Assembly (NCBI RefSeq): GCF_002813425.1
Contig: NZ_PHUL01000001.1
Location: 2,046,001-2,110,000 of the forward strand
From: Cellulophaga sp. RHA19
GTDB lineage: Bacteria > Bacteroidota > Bacteroidia > Flavobacteriales > Flavobacteriaceae
Direction: 5' to 3'
DNA length: 64,000 bases
Shown piece after piece: positions 42,732 to 52,569 of the stretch. The position numbers were made by a program, and so were the translations under genes. The first letter of the stretch is position 1. Each line of letters opens with the position of its first letter. The notes under the pieces are model-generated. The model was not told the origin of the DNA, did not search any database, and worked only from the letters and a program-made list of their open reading frames with translations.

Positions 42732-43883
42732 TTATTTTAGAAAATTTTTAACTTCAGTTTTTATAAAAAATATGTTCTTTTTTCTTTTTAATTTATAACT
42801 AATAATATTTTCTAGTTTTGTTTTTAGTTGCTCTATTTTTGTGTTGCTTAAATCTTTAACAGGGGTGTTATTTATTTCTAATATTTGATCATTTAAAGAA
42901 ACTTTTGCGGTATTAGTTTTATTAGTAAAAGTGGTGCTCACAAATGCCTTTTTACCTCTTTTTATAATTTTAAAGCCATCAGTAATTAACTCAGACGCTA
43001 CCTTTACTTTATCTCTAGATTGTTCTAGTATTAGCTTGTTCTGGTTACTGTAAATGGTAAAGTGCTTTAGCATTCCGCCTCCTATAAAACCAATAAATTT
43101 ATTGTTGGGAAAATTGTTTAGTGTTGTATTTGCAATATCTACTAGCACACCATTGTATGTTTTATTCCCAACAAGTACTTTAGTTTTATTAGTTATAAGT
43201 GTATTGTCTAAGCCAGAAGTATGTGCTGTTGGCATAGTTACGTCAACATAACTAAAATTGTCTCTAATACTTTTTTTTAATTCGAGTAAATTATTGTTGG
43301 GGTAGTTTAACAGCGTTACATATCTGCCATTTCCTGTATCTACCATAAAGTGGCCAGAAATAACTGTGTCACCAATTGTAACTGTACTGTAAATTTCATA
43401 AAAACCGTACAGGTATAAATTGTCTTTGTTTTTTGTTAATAGGATAGTATTACTTTCTTTTAGGTTCTGCTCTTCATTATTGCTTAGTGTTATTAGCTTT
43501 TTATGGTAATCAACTTTTACATTAAATTGTCTAAAAAAGTCTAGGTTTATGGTTGCTTTATGAAAAGCATTAGAATCGTACTCGTTAATTAATACACTTC
43601 TTATGTTATCTTCTTTTTTTAAATAGCGATTAAATGTATCTCCTAGAGAGACTGATACATCTTTTTTAATTAAATCTATGTTGTTTTTTATGGCAAATTT
43701 ATGATCAATATTAAAACCACTAGAGCCGGTGTCGTACATAAAATAACAAGAGGTGTTATTTATTTTGCCTTTTATAAAAATTCTGTTTTTAACTAATTTA
43801 AAAGGAAGTGTATGTACTATATTATGAGAAAATAAAGAGGTAGAAAAACTAAATAATAGTATGTAAAGAAGTTTTGTTTTCAA
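42732..43883 (-). CDS. Secreted retropepsin-like aspartyl protease with PDZ domain
   Basis: The 383-residue protein has a signal peptide ending at about residue 20. Two aspartyl-protease half-sites are visible: D51-TGSSG and D182-TGNG. A PDZ-like domain (about 310-370: LNDQILEINNTPVKDLSN) forms the C-terminus. Both active-site Asp are kept, so it may be active as a single-chain pepsin-like pair. It follows the TlpA-like gene by nine bases. Confidence 0.85.
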   Translation of the reverse strand: MKTKLLYILLFSFSTSLFSHNIVHTLPFKLVKNRIFIKGKINNTSCYFMYDTGSSGFNIDHKFAIKNNIDLIKKDVSVSLGDTFNRYLKKEDNIRSVLINEYDSNAFHKATINLDFFRQFNVKVDYHKKLITLSNNEEQNLKESNTILLTKNKDNLYLYGFYEIYSTVTIGDTVISGHFMVDTGNGRYVTLLNYPNNNLLELKKSIRDNFSYVDVTMPTAHTSGLDNTLITNKTKVLVGNKTYNGVLVDIANTTLNNFPNNKFIGFIGGGMLKHFTIYSNQNKLILEQSRDKVKVASELITDGFKIIKRGKKAFVSTTFTNKTNTAKVSLNDQILEINNTPVKDLSNTKIEQLKTKLENIISYKLKRKKNIFFIKTEVKNFLK

Positions 43884-43892
43884 TTATTAATA

Positions 43893-45452
43893 CTATTTAG
43901 TAGATGCTATTTTATTTATAATTCGGTTAAAATTTATACTGTCTGATGGTCTTGGAGCGTTTTCTAAAATAATTTCATTGTTTTTGTTTAAAATAGAATA
44001 TCTAGGAATTGTTTCTACTCTTAAATACTTTAGAAGTTTAGGGTATTTATTGTTTAATAATAAATACTGTTCTTTGCCCTCTAATTTAGACTCTAATGTT
44101 TTGGATTTTTGTAACCACTGTTTCTGGTTTTCATCAATAGAAATGTAAATCCAGTTAATAGGTTGTTTTTTAGATAAATTGTTTTTAAAGTTAGAGCTTT
44201 TTTTAATTTCAGTAATACAGGGACCGCACCAACTAGCCCAAAAATCTATAACTTTTATTTTATCTTCACTTTGTTTTAAAATATCTTTTAACTGTATGGT
44301 GTCACCTTTAATGGTTAACAATTTTTCGTCTAAAACAATATTAGGAAGTTCTAGATTTAAAAGCTTCATTTTTTCTTGAATAATAGTTAATTTATTTAGG
44401 TAAGATGCATTTTTTACTAAAGGCTTATACTCATTAATAACTTTATTAAGTATATCTACATTAGTTTTGCTGTTTCCAAATCCTTTTTTGTAATAATCAT
44501 AAATAAGTCTGCTTATGGCAAAATGCTTTAATTCTCCGTCTAGGTTTTTTTCTATAAAATCTTTTTCTTTTGCAAAGGTTTTTTCTGAATAATCTAGATA
44601 ATCATATGTAACAAAATAGTGCCTAATAAAATCTGTAAGACTTCTTTTAAAATAATCATTATTGATTAATTCTGGTTTTTTAAAGTCAGTTATGGTAACA
44701 TTGTTAAAGTATTCTTTTGGATTAAAAATTTCTTCAGATTTTAATTTTTCAGTTTTATTTACTGTAGAAAAAACACTTTCTGTATTGTTAAAATAACTTA
44801 CAGAGCACTCCGACTTTATATTTCTAGGAGCCATTAAGTTGTATAAATATTCATATTCTATTTCTTGGCCAACAAGACTTTTAAAGTCGTTAGAAACTAC
44901 ATTGTTTTTTATATAAGATTCATAGAATAGTTTTTTTGCGTTATATACATAAGAGCAACTGTCTTTGTATTGCTTAATGTTATTTTTAAACGTAGGCCAC
45001 TTTAACTGTAAAGAATCTAAAGAAGTGTAGAAATTATAATGAGAAGCATTTTTACCTGAAAATTGTAACAGCCCTTTTTCAGTAGAAAACGTTATACTAT
45101 CACCAGGAGAAACTAAAACACGAGTATTGTAAAAATCATCTCCAAAACTCATTAATTCAATAATTTGTGGTTTATCTATACTATCTAATGTATTATTATA
45201 AACACTGTCATATACCTTTTTGCTTTGGCCTTTATGGTTTGTTCCGTATAGGTAAGAGTAATTTAGTATGTTAAAATACTCTAGAGCTTTTTTATCCTTA
45301 GATATTCCGCTAATAACAATAGGTTTATAAGTTTTAGTGGTGCTTTTTTGTTTAGTGTTAACAGAGGTGGTTGTTTTGTCTTTTTTGCAGGCAAACAATA
45401 AACTAAATAGTAGAAACAGTGTTGTGATGTATAATAGTTTATTTTGCTTCAT
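43893..45452 (-). CDS. TlpA-like thioredoxin lipoprotein
   Basis: The 519-residue protein has a lipoprotein signal (LLFSLLFACKKDK). Its N-terminal 370 residues are helical and unrecognised; the C-terminal domain is thioredoxin-like (about 375-510), with VIDFWASWCGPC and the redox pair C409 and C412. It probably reduces or oxidises envelope disulphides. It sits upstream of the aspartyl protease in one operon, so they may serve the same envelope task. Confidence 0.9.
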   Translation of the reverse strand: MKQNKLLYITTLFLLFSLLFACKKDKTTTSVNTKQKSTTKTYKPIVISGISKDKKALEYFNILNYSYLYGTNHKGQSKKVYDSVYNNTLDSIDKPQIIELMSFGDDFYNTRVLVSPGDSITFSTEKGLLQFSGKNASHYNFYTSLDSLQLKWPTFKNNIKQYKDSCSYVYNAKKLFYESYIKNNVVSNDFKSLVGQEIEYEYLYNLMAPRNIKSECSVSYFNNTESVFSTVNKTEKLKSEEIFNPKEYFNNVTITDFKKPELINNDYFKRSLTDFIRHYFVTYDYLDYSEKTFAKEKDFIEKNLDGELKHFAISRLIYDYYKKGFGNSKTNVDILNKVINEYKPLVKNASYLNKLTIIQEKMKLLNLELPNIVLDEKLLTIKGDTIQLKDILKQSEDKIKVIDFWASWCGPCITEIKKSSNFKNNLSKKQPINWIYISIDENQKQWLQKSKTLESKLEGKEQYLLLNNKYPKLLKYLRVETIPRYSILNKNNEIILENAPRPSDSINFNRIINKIASTK

Positions 45453-45540
45453 ATAAAAAAACTAATTTCTTAGTTCTAAAGTATAACTTAATATCACTTA
45501 AATAAGAATAATACTGTTAAAAATTAGTTAAAGCTATTTT

Positions 45541-46014
45541 TTACCTATGATGATAAGGCTCGTTACGTAAAATAGTAAACCCTCTATAAATTTGCTCAAC
45601 CACAAACAAACGTACCATTTGGTGAGAGAATGTCATTTTAGAAAGACTAATTTTTCCTTTAGCAGTAGTGTAAATTGCATCACTAAAACCGTAAGGACCT
45701 CCAATAACAAAAACCAATTGTTTAATGCCGGCATTCATTTTCTTTTGTAAGTAATCAGAAAAATCTACAGAAGTAAATTGTTTTCCGTTTTCATCTAAAA
45801 GTATAAGCACGTCTGTAGAACTCAACTTTTTTAAAATAAGCTCGCCTTCCTTTTCTTTTTGTTGTGCTTCAGACAGGTTTTTTACATTTTTTATATCTGG
45901 TATAATGTCTAAATTAAATTTAATGTAGTGTCCTAATCGCTTTTCATATTCAGCAATTAAAGCTTGTAAATTTTTATTATCGGTTTTGCCAATGGCTAGT
46001 AGCTTAATAGTCAT
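45541..46014 (-). CDS. rlmH: 23S rRNA pseudouridine-1915 N3-methyltransferase
   Basis: RlmH methylates pseudouridine 1915 in helix 69 of 23S rRNA. The 157-residue length is standard. The SPOUT knot motifs are FVIGGPYGFSDAIY, ISLSKMTFSHQMVRLFVVEQIYRG, and the terminal YHHR. Monocistronic, divergent from nadC. Confidence 0.97.
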   Translation of the reverse strand: MTIKLLAIGKTDNKNLQALIAEYEKRLGHYIKFNLDIIPDIKNVKNLSEAQQKEKEGELILKKLSSTDVLILLDENGKQFTSVDFSDYLQKKMNAGIKQLVFVIGGPYGFSDAIYTTAKGKISLSKMTFSHQMVRLFVVEQIYRGFTILRNEPYHHR

Positions 46015-46138
46015 ATCACAAATATAGTGTCAATTTTTAAAAATTATTAGATAACAACTGCATTATGTAGATAATCAAAAAAACAGTTAAAGTTTAATAA
46101 AACAATTTAGTAAATTAGCACAAAACAAAAACAAATTA

Positions 46139-46996
46139 ATGATTTCAGAAGAGCAGTTTCAGAAAGAAATAGACCTAATTATAAGCAATGCAATACGCGA
46201 AGATGTTGGTGATGGTGACCATAGTTCTTTGGCTTGTATACCTGCAACAGCAACTGGTAAAGCAAAATTATTGGTTAAAGACAATGGTATTATTGCAGGT
46301 GTAGAATTTGCTAAACAAGTTTTTGCCTATGTAGATAAAAATTTACAAGTAGAAACACTTATTAATGATGGTGAAACTGTAAAACACGGAGATATTGTTT
46401 TTTACGTAACTGGTAGCTCACAAAGTATTTTAAAAGCAGAACGCTTAGTGTTAAACGCTATGCAGCGTATGAGTGCTATTGCTACTAAAACAAACTTTTT
46501 TGTAAAATTATTAGAAGGTACAAGTACTAAGATATTAGATACACGTAAAACTACACCAGGTTTACGTGCAGCAGAAAAATGGGCTGTAAAAATAGGAGGT
46601 GGAGAAAACCACAGATTTGCTTTGTATGATATGATTATGCTAAAAGATAACCATATAGATTTTGCAGGAGGTGTAACCAAAGCCATAGAAAAAACTAAAG
46701 AATACTTAAAAGAAACAGGCAGAGACTTAAAAATTATAGTTGAAGCTAGAGACCTAGATGAAATTAAAGAAATTTTAAAGACAGACGGTGTGTACCGTAT
46801 TCTTATAGATAACTTTAATTATGAAGATACAAGAACTGCTGTTGCTTTAATAGGAGATAAATGTTTAACAGAGTCTAGTGGTGGTATTAATGAAGATACT
46901 ATTAGGGAATATGCAGAATGTGGTGTAAACTATATTTCTTCTGGTGCGCTTACACACTCTGTTTATAATATGGATTTAAGTCTTAAAGCAGTTTAA
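46139..46996 (+). CDS. nadC: Nicotinate-nucleotide pyrophosphorylase (quinolinate PRTase)
   Basis: NadC makes nicotinate mononucleotide from quinolinate and PRPP in NAD synthesis. The 285-residue protein has EDVGDGDHSS at the N-terminus, ILDTRKTTPGLRAAEKWAV, the metal/PRPP site region GGGENHR, and YISSGALTHSV at the end. It heads an operon with the YihY, DUF2147 and priA genes. Confidence 0.96.
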   Translation: MISEEQFQKEIDLIISNAIREDVGDGDHSSLACIPATATGKAKLLVKDNGIIAGVEFAKQVFAYVDKNLQVETLINDGETVKHGDIVFYVTGSSQSILKAERLVLNAMQRMSAIATKTNFFVKLLEGTSTKILDTRKTTPGLRAAEKWAVKIGGGENHRFALYDMIMLKDNHIDFAGGVTKAIEKTKEYLKETGRDLKIIVEARDLDEIKEILKTDGVYRILIDNFNYEDTRTAVALIGDKCLTESSGGINEDTIREYAECGVNYISSGALTHSVYNMDLSLKAV

Positions 46997-47982
46997 TGTC
47001 GGCAGAAATAGAAGCAAAATTAGCAAAAATACCAGTAATAAACTGGATTGTATCACTCTTAAAAAAAGTGACATTACCGGCTTTTGCAGGTTTGTCTTTG
47101 TATGATTTAATAGAGCTTTATCTAAACGGAATATTAAAAGGAACCTTGTCTACAAGAGCCAGTGCTATTGCATTTAGTTTATTTATGGCTTTGTTTCCGT
47201 TATTAATTTTTTTGGTAACACTAATTCCTTTTTTAATACCTTATGTAGATTCTGGTAATCCAGACACCAATTTAAATACAGAGTTTATTGCTTATTTAGA
47301 GTATGTGCTACCCAATGCTATAAACGACTATTTTTTTGATCAGATTTATGATGAAATAATGAGTCAAAAACGTGGCGGCTTGCTATCATCTACATTTGTA
47401 CTGTCTATATTTTTAATAGCAAACGGTGTAAATGCTATTTTTAGTGGGTTTGAGAACTCGTACCACGTAAGTTTAAATCGCCATTTTTTAAGACAATATT
47501 TATATGCTTTAATGGTAGGTTTGCTACTATCTATACTAATAATAGTTAGTGCTATTGTTTATATGTATTTTGAGATTTACGTTATAGAAAACATATCAGA
47601 CACCACACAAGTTTATTTTGGCACAGGTCTTGAAGAAACAGATATATGGACCACCGAAATTGCTAAAGTTGTTTACTTTACATTTTTGTCTTATTTGTCT
47701 ATTTCTATACTCTACTATTTTGGTACTGCAGAAGGTAAAAAGACAAAGTTTTTCTCATCGGGTTCACTAATGACAACAATTTTATTTGTGCTAACCTCTT
47801 ACTTATTTGGAGTTTACGTGGATAAGTTTGCAAGATATAATGAATTGTATGGAGCATTAGGAGGATTATTAATTTTGATGGTTTATATTTGGTTAAATGC
47901 TAACATCCTTTTATTAGGGTTTGAGCTAAATGCAACAAAGAACTCATTAAAGAAAAAAATTATACAAAATGAAGAAGAATAA
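46996..47982 (+). CDS. YihY/BrkB-family inner-membrane protein
   Basis: The 328-residue protein overlaps nadC by one base (TAATG). It has six membrane helices and the family pattern STRASAIAFSLFMALFPLLIFL and LYGALGGLLILMVYIWLNANILLLG. The family (UPF0761) was once called ribonuclease BN in error; its role is unknown. Confidence 0.9.
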   Translation: MSAEIEAKLAKIPVINWIVSLLKKVTLPAFAGLSLYDLIELYLNGILKGTLSTRASAIAFSLFMALFPLLIFLVTLIPFLIPYVDSGNPDTNLNTEFIAYLEYVLPNAINDYFFDQIYDEIMSQKRGGLLSSTFVLSIFLIANGVNAIFSGFENSYHVSLNRHFLRQYLYALMVGLLLSILIIVSAIVYMYFEIYVIENISDTTQVYFGTGLEETDIWTTEIAKVVYFTFLSYLSISILYYFGTAEGKKTKFFSSGSLMTTILFVLTSYLFGVYVDKFARYNELYGALGGLLILMVYIWLNANILLLGFELNATKNSLKKKIIQNEEE

Positions 47983-48409
47983 AACACTATTTACCATTGC
48001 AATCTTATTTTTTGTAGCTCACATTAGTGTAGCTCAATCTGTTTTTGGAAAGTGGAAAACCATTGATGATAGAAACGGAAAAGAAAAAGCAGTTATTGAC
48101 GTTTATGAGAAAAACGGAAAAATGTATGGAAAAATAATTAAAATTGTTGATCCTAAACGTAGAGATGCTGTTTGTGAAAAATGTGAGGGCGACTTAAAAA
48201 ATGCTCCAGTCTTAGGTTTGCATATAATTAAAAATGCAGAGAAGTCTGATAAAAACGAATATAAAGGAAAATATCTTTTTGATCCAGAACAAGCAATGAC
48301 TTTTAGATGTAAAATTTGGTTAGATCCAGATGATTCAGATAAACTAAAAGTTCGTGGTTACTTAGCGTTTATTTATAGAACTCAAACTTGGATACGTGTT
48401 AAGGAGTAA
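47969..48409 (+). CDS. DUF2147 secreted protein
   Basis: The 146-residue protein has a signal peptide ending in AQ. The mature domain fits DUF2147: SVFGKWKTIDDRNGKEKAVIDVYEKNGKMYGKI, a C-x2-C pair (CEKCEG), and WLDPDDSDKLKVRGYLAF. The role is unknown, possibly a lipocalin-like barrel. It overlaps the YihY gene by 14 bases and precedes priA by eight bases. Confidence 0.88.
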   Translation: MKKNKTLFTIAILFFVAHISVAQSVFGKWKTIDDRNGKEKAVIDVYEKNGKMYGKIIKIVDPKRRDAVCEKCEGDLKNAPVLGLHIIKNAEKSDKNEYKGKYLFDPEQAMTFRCKIWLDPDDSDKLKVRGYLAFIYRTQTWIRVKE

Positions 48410-48417
48410 CATACTTT

Positions 48418-50874
48418 ATGCAGCATTTTATAAATGTAATATTACCAATTCCCTTAGAAAAACTATTTACATATAGCGTAACAAGGGCAGAAGCCAATTT
48501 TTTAAAAGTGGGTATGCGCGTAGCGGTACCCTTTGGTAAATCTAAAATACATACTGCACTAGTTGCAGAAATACATACAACAGCTCCTACTTTATACGAG
48601 GCTAAAGATATTCATCAAATATTAGATGATGAGCCTATAGTTACAGAACTGCAAATTAAACATTGGTCTTGGGTAGCTAAGTACTATATGTGTTCTATAG
48701 GTGAAGTTTTTAGGAGTGCTGTTCCTGGTGCTTTTTTATTAGAGAGTGAAACACTAATATTAAAAAACCCAGAGTCTACCGTAGATGAAAATACATTAAC
48801 AGATGAAGAGTTTTTGGTGTTTGAGGCATTAGAACGACAGTCTATGTTAAAAGTGCAAGAAATTGCAGCTATAGTAGATAAAAAAAATGTACTTCCTATT
48901 TTAAAACGTTTGTTAGATAAAAACGTAATTTTAACCAAAGAAGAAGTTCAGCAACAGTACAAGCCTAAATTGGTAAGGTATGTTAAGTTGGGAGAAAAGT
49001 ACAATACAGAAGAAGAGTTAAGTGCGTTATTAGATTTACTCTCTAGAGCACCCAAACAAAGCAATGTTATTTTGTCTCTTTTTCAGTTGCAAGGAACAAA
49101 TCAAAAAAAAATAACGGTAAAAGAGTTAGAAGAGAAGAGTAGGTCATCAGCATCTATCATAAAAACACTTATAGATAAAGATATTCTAGAGGAGTTTTAT
49201 GTGCGTACAGACAGGGTTGTTTTTGATGCAACAAAAAAGCCTTCAGTTTTAAAAGAACTTAACCAATACCAAGCAGAGGCTTTAGTGGCTATAGAAGAAA
49301 GTTTTGCTGAGCGTAAAGTAACCTTGTTGCACGGTGTAACATCTTCTGGTAAAACAGAAGTATATGTAAAACTTATAGCAGATTGTTTAGCAAAGGGGCA
49401 ACAAGCTTTGTATTTATTGCCAGAAATTGCTTTAACTACACAGTTAATCGCTAGGTTGCAAAATTACTTTGGAGAACAAGTAGCCGTTTTTCATTCTAAA
49501 TATACAGTACATGAAAGAGTTGAGGTTTGGAATAATGTTTTAACTAACAAGTCTAAGGCTCAAATTGTAATAGGAGCTAGGTCATCTCTGTTTTTACCTT
49601 TTACAAACTTAGGATTAATAATTGTAGATGAGGAGCATGAGGCGTCTTTTAAGCAATATGATCCGGCACCAAGATACCACGCCAGAGACAGTGCAATTGT
49701 TTTAGCTAATTATAGTAATTGCAATATCCTTTTAGGATCTGCTACACCAAGTATAGAGACTTTTTATAATGTTAAGCAGCAAAAATACGGTTATGCACAA
49801 ATTACCAGGCGTTTTGGAGATGTATTAATGCCAGAGATAGAGTTGGTAGATATTAAGGAGTTAAGTCGTAAAAAAAGAATGAAAGGTCATTTTTCTGAAC
49901 GTTTGTTGTTAGGTATAACAGAAGCGGTTGAGGAAGGTGAGCAAGTAATATTATTTCAAAACAGAAGAGGTTATGCGCCTATTGTAGAGTGTACAACCTG
50001 TGGGCACTCTCCACAATGTCCTAATTGCGATGTTAGCTTAACCTACCACCAGTATAAAAAACAAATGCGTTGCCATTATTGTAGTTATCATATGGCTTTG
50101 CAAAAAAGTTGTTTGGCTTGTGGTATGGCAACTTTAAACACCAAAGGTTTTGGTACAGAACAAGTAGAGCAAGAACTGCAAGAGTTAATGCCAAACCTTA
50201 GAATTGGCCGTATGGATTTAGATACCACTAGAGGTAAACATGCGTATGAGAAAATAATTACTTCTTTTGAGAAACACGAGTTAGATGTTTTGGTTGGTAC
50301 GCAAATGCTAACCAAAGGTTTAGATTTTGGAAATGTGAGTTTGGTAGGTATCATGAATGCAGATAACCTTTTAAATTTTCCAGATTTTAGAGCACATGAA
50401 CGTAGTTACCAGCTTTTAGCACAGGTGTCTGGTAGAGCGGGTAGAGCGCAAAAAAGAGGAAAGGTGTTAATACAAACTTACAATCCGTATCATCAAATAT
50501 TACAACAAGTATCTACTAACGATTATGAGGCAATGTATACAGACCAAATTAATGAACGCAGATTGTTTAAATATCCTCCATTACATAGAATTTTAAAAAT
50601 AACATTTAAGCATAGAGATTATGGTAAGGTAGAAGATGCTTCAGCTTGGTTTGCAAAGTCTTTGCGTGTAGCTTTTAAAGATGATGTTTTAGGTCCAGAA
50701 TTTCCCGCAGTAGCGCGTATTAGGAATCAGTATTTGAAAAATGTGGTTTTAAAAATTAAAAAAGATCAGCCTTTAGGAAAAACAAAGGAGTACATTAGAA
50801 AAATTGAAAAATCTTTTGATACAATAGGTCAGTTTAAAGGAGTAAGAGTAATTTACAATGTAGATTATATTTAA
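48418..50874 (+). CDS. priA: Primosomal replication protein N' (helicase)
   Basis: PriA reloads the replicative helicase at stalled forks. The 818-residue protein has the 3' DNA-end-binding domain at its N-terminus, the helicase core (GVTSSGKTEVY, VDEEHEASFKQ), and the zinc-binding cysteine cluster (CTTCGHSPQCPNC, then CHYC and CLACG), which insert in the helicase domain. Length is normal. It ends in a strong terminator. Confidence 0.97.
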   Translation: MQHFINVILPIPLEKLFTYSVTRAEANFLKVGMRVAVPFGKSKIHTALVAEIHTTAPTLYEAKDIHQILDDEPIVTELQIKHWSWVAKYYMCSIGEVFRSAVPGAFLLESETLILKNPESTVDENTLTDEEFLVFEALERQSMLKVQEIAAIVDKKNVLPILKRLLDKNVILTKEEVQQQYKPKLVRYVKLGEKYNTEEELSALLDLLSRAPKQSNVILSLFQLQGTNQKKITVKELEEKSRSSASIIKTLIDKDILEEFYVRTDRVVFDATKKPSVLKELNQYQAEALVAIEESFAERKVTLLHGVTSSGKTEVYVKLIADCLAKGQQALYLLPEIALTTQLIARLQNYFGEQVAVFHSKYTVHERVEVWNNVLTNKSKAQIVIGARSSLFLPFTNLGLIIVDEEHEASFKQYDPAPRYHARDSAIVLANYSNCNILLGSATPSIETFYNVKQQKYGYAQITRRFGDVLMPEIELVDIKELSRKKRMKGHFSERLLLGITEAVEEGEQVILFQNRRGYAPIVECTTCGHSPQCPNCDVSLTYHQYKKQMRCHYCSYHMALQKSCLACGMATLNTKGFGTEQVEQELQELMPNLRIGRMDLDTTRGKHAYEKIITSFEKHELDVLVGTQMLTKGLDFGNVSLVGIMNADNLLNFPDFRAHERSYQLLAQVSGRAGRAQKRGKVLIQTYNPYHQILQQVSTNDYEAMYTDQINERRLFKYPPLHRILKITFKHRDYGKVEDASAWFAKSLRVAFKDDVLGPEFPAVARIRNQYLKNVVLKIKKDQPLGKTKEYIRKIEKSFDTIGQFKGVRVIYNVDYI

Positions 50875-50884
50875 ATATAGGACA

Positions 50885-50918
50885 TAAAAAAAAGCTGACG
50901 TTAGTCAGCTTTTTTTTA
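50885..50918. terminator. Terminator after priA
   Basis: AAAAAGCTGAC pairs with GTCAGCTTTTT across GTTA, with T runs on both strands. It serves priA and the convergent LytTR gene. Confidence 0.92.
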
Positions 50919-50933
50919 TTTAGTGTATAATTG

Positions 50934-51626
50934 TTAAACGTTGCTTAGCGCTTCTGCAAGCTCGGTCTTTTTATTTCTGCTTAAAGGTATTTGTCTACCA
51001 TCTACTTCTACGTTTTTGCTATTAAATTTTTCAACTTTTTCTAAGTTTACAATATAAGATTTGTGAATTCTTAAAAACTTATCTTCAGGTAATTGCTTTT
51101 CAAAAGATTTCATTGTAGATAAAATTACAATGTTAGCTTCATCTGTAACAAGCTTAATATAGTCACCTAAAGCTTCAATCCATTTAATATCATTTAAAAT
51201 AACCTTACGTTTTTTAAGATTACTTTTTACAAATATGTGCTCTTCATCTTCTTGTACTCTATGTAATTGCTCATATTTACCAACGGCTCTTTTTACAGAG
51301 GCATCAAACCTACTCATTGTAATTGGTTTGTGTAAATAATCTGTTACATCGTAGTCAAAAGCTTTTAATGCATAATCAGGCTTTCCTGTAATAAGGATAA
51401 CTTGCGGCGGATTTTCTAAAGACTCTAACAAGTCAAATCCGTTTATAATTGGCATCTCTACGTCTAGGAAAATAAGATCAACTTCGTTGTTCTTAAGTCC
51501 GTTTTTGGCTTCTATGGCATTGCTGTACTCAGCTACCATGGCTAGGTTGGGATGATTATTTACCAACTTTGCTACGGCCATACGTTGCATAGAGGAATCA
51601 TCTACAATTATACATCTTAGTTTCAT
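50934..51626 (-). CDS. LytTR-type response regulator
   Basis: The 230-residue protein has a receiver domain (about residues 3-115; phospho-Asp in LIFLDVEMPIINGFD) and a LytTR DNA-binding domain (about 135-228: IKWIEALGDYIKLVT, LRIHKSYIVNLEKV). No adjacent sensor kinase gene is seen. Three G-rich direct repeats with spacing of 21 and 18 bases lie 125-185 bases before its start and may be an operator. Confidence 0.93.
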   Translation of the reverse strand: MKLRCIIVDDSSMQRMAVAKLVNNHPNLAMVAEYSNAIEAKNGLKNNEVDLIFLDVEMPIINGFDLLESLENPPQVILITGKPDYALKAFDYDVTDYLHKPITMSRFDASVKRAVGKYEQLHRVQEDEEHIFVKSNLKKRKVILNDIKWIEALGDYIKLVTDEANIVILSTMKSFEKQLPEDKFLRIHKSYIVNLEKVEKFNSKNVEVDGRQIPLSRNKKTELAEALSNV

Positions 51627-51750
51627 AAATAAGTTGATTTGTGGGGTTAAATCTCGGCTAAAGTACTAAAAATGTCAGATGAATTGCAAGAAAAGATGTG
51701 AACATGCACTATTCTGTTGTGTAATTAGCATTAAACGAGTTATGGTTTGC

Positions 51751-51810
51751 ATTTGGGGTTTAGTTGATTTTTTTTGGGGTTTGGTAGATTTTTGGGGTTT
51801 AGTTGAAAAT
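51751..51810. repeat. Three degenerate G-rich direct repeats
   Basis: Three units share TTTGGGGTTT followed by AGTTGA or GGTAGA, with GGGG at 51755, 51776 and 51794 (spacing 21 and 18 bases). On the - strand they read as AAACCCCAAA steps. They lie between the LytTR gene and the rpsF operon, near two helical turns apart, the pattern of a LytTR or cooperative operator. Confidence 0.5.
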
Positions 51811-51860
51811 TTGGTTTGTTAATAAGTATTTTAAAGTATAACGAAGATTTTTGTGTTTTC

Positions 51861-51891
51861 TTGTGAGAATAGAAAAAAATAATTACTTTTG
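51861..51891 (+). promoter_or_regulatory. Promoter of the rpsF operon
   Basis: TTG at 51861, a 20-base spacer, and TACTTTTG at 51884-51891 fit the flavobacterial promoter exactly. The rpsF ATG is 24 bases downstream. Confidence 0.7.
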
Positions 51892-51915
51892 CGGACTGTA
51901 AAAAAATTATATAAT

Positions 51916-52254
51916 ATGAATCATTACGAAACTGTTTTCATTCTGAATCCCGTTCTATCTGATGTACAGATAGAGGAAACAGTTAAGAAATTTGAAGATT
52001 TCTTAATTAAAAAAGGTTCCAAAATGGTTGCCAAAGAAAATTGGGGACTTAAAAAATTGGCCTATCCTATTCAACACAAAAAAAGTGGTTTTTACCATTT
52101 GTTTGAATTTACTGCACCTGGCGATGTAATTAATGGCTATGAGCTAGAATTTAGAAGAGATGAACGTGTTATGCGTTTCTTAACTGTAAAGCTAGACAAG
52201 CACGCAATTTCTTGGGCAGAGAGAAGAAGAACAAAATTAAAAACTAAAGCTTAA
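51916..52254 (+). CDS. rpsF: Ribosomal protein bS6
   Basis: The 112-residue protein begins [21 protein letters not shown] and has the ferredoxin-like S6 fold, with [22 protein letters not shown]. The ATG at 51916 is chosen; the longer TTG start at 51889 overlaps the promoter. It pairs with S18 in the small subunit platform. Confidence 0.97.
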   Translation: MNHYETVFILNPVLSDVQIEETVKKFEDFLIKKGSKMVAKENWGLKKLAYPIQHKKSGFYHLFEFTAPGDVINGYELEFRRDERVMRFLTVKLDKHAISWAERRRTKLKTKA

Positions 52255-52259
52255 GGATT

Positions 52260-52556
52260 ATGTCAGCTATTGAACAACAAGCAAAAGGAAAAAAAGACGG
52301 AGAAATCAGGTATTTAACTCCGTTGAACATTGAGACTAACAAGCAGAAAAAATACTGTAGATTTAAAAAATCAGGTATAAAGTATGTAGATTACAAAGAT
52401 CCAGATTTCTTAATCAAGTTAGTTAACGAGCAAGGTAAATTACTTCCAAGAAGACTTACTGGAACTTCATTGAAGTATCAAAGAAAAGTGGCTGTTGCTG
52501 TAAAAAGAGCACGTCATTTAGCATTAATGCCATATGTTGGCGATTTATTAAAATAA
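52260..52556 (+). CDS. rpsR: Ribosomal protein bS18
   Basis: The 98-residue protein starts five bases after rpsF. Family strings are [28 protein letters not shown] and [13 protein letters not shown]. It is slightly longer than most S18 by an N-terminal extension. S18 binds S6 in the 30S platform. Confidence 0.97.
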   Translation: MSAIEQQAKGKKDGEIRYLTPLNIETNKQKKYCRFKKSGIKYVDYKDPDFLIKLVNEQGKLLPRRLTGTSLKYQRKVAVAVKRARHLALMPYVGDLLK

Positions 52557-52569
52557 AAAAAGCTAAGCA

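Noticed and set aside
51751..51810. CRISPR array or simple microsatellite
   Set aside because: Units are short, adjacent and degenerate, with no spacers; a regulatory direct repeat explains them better.
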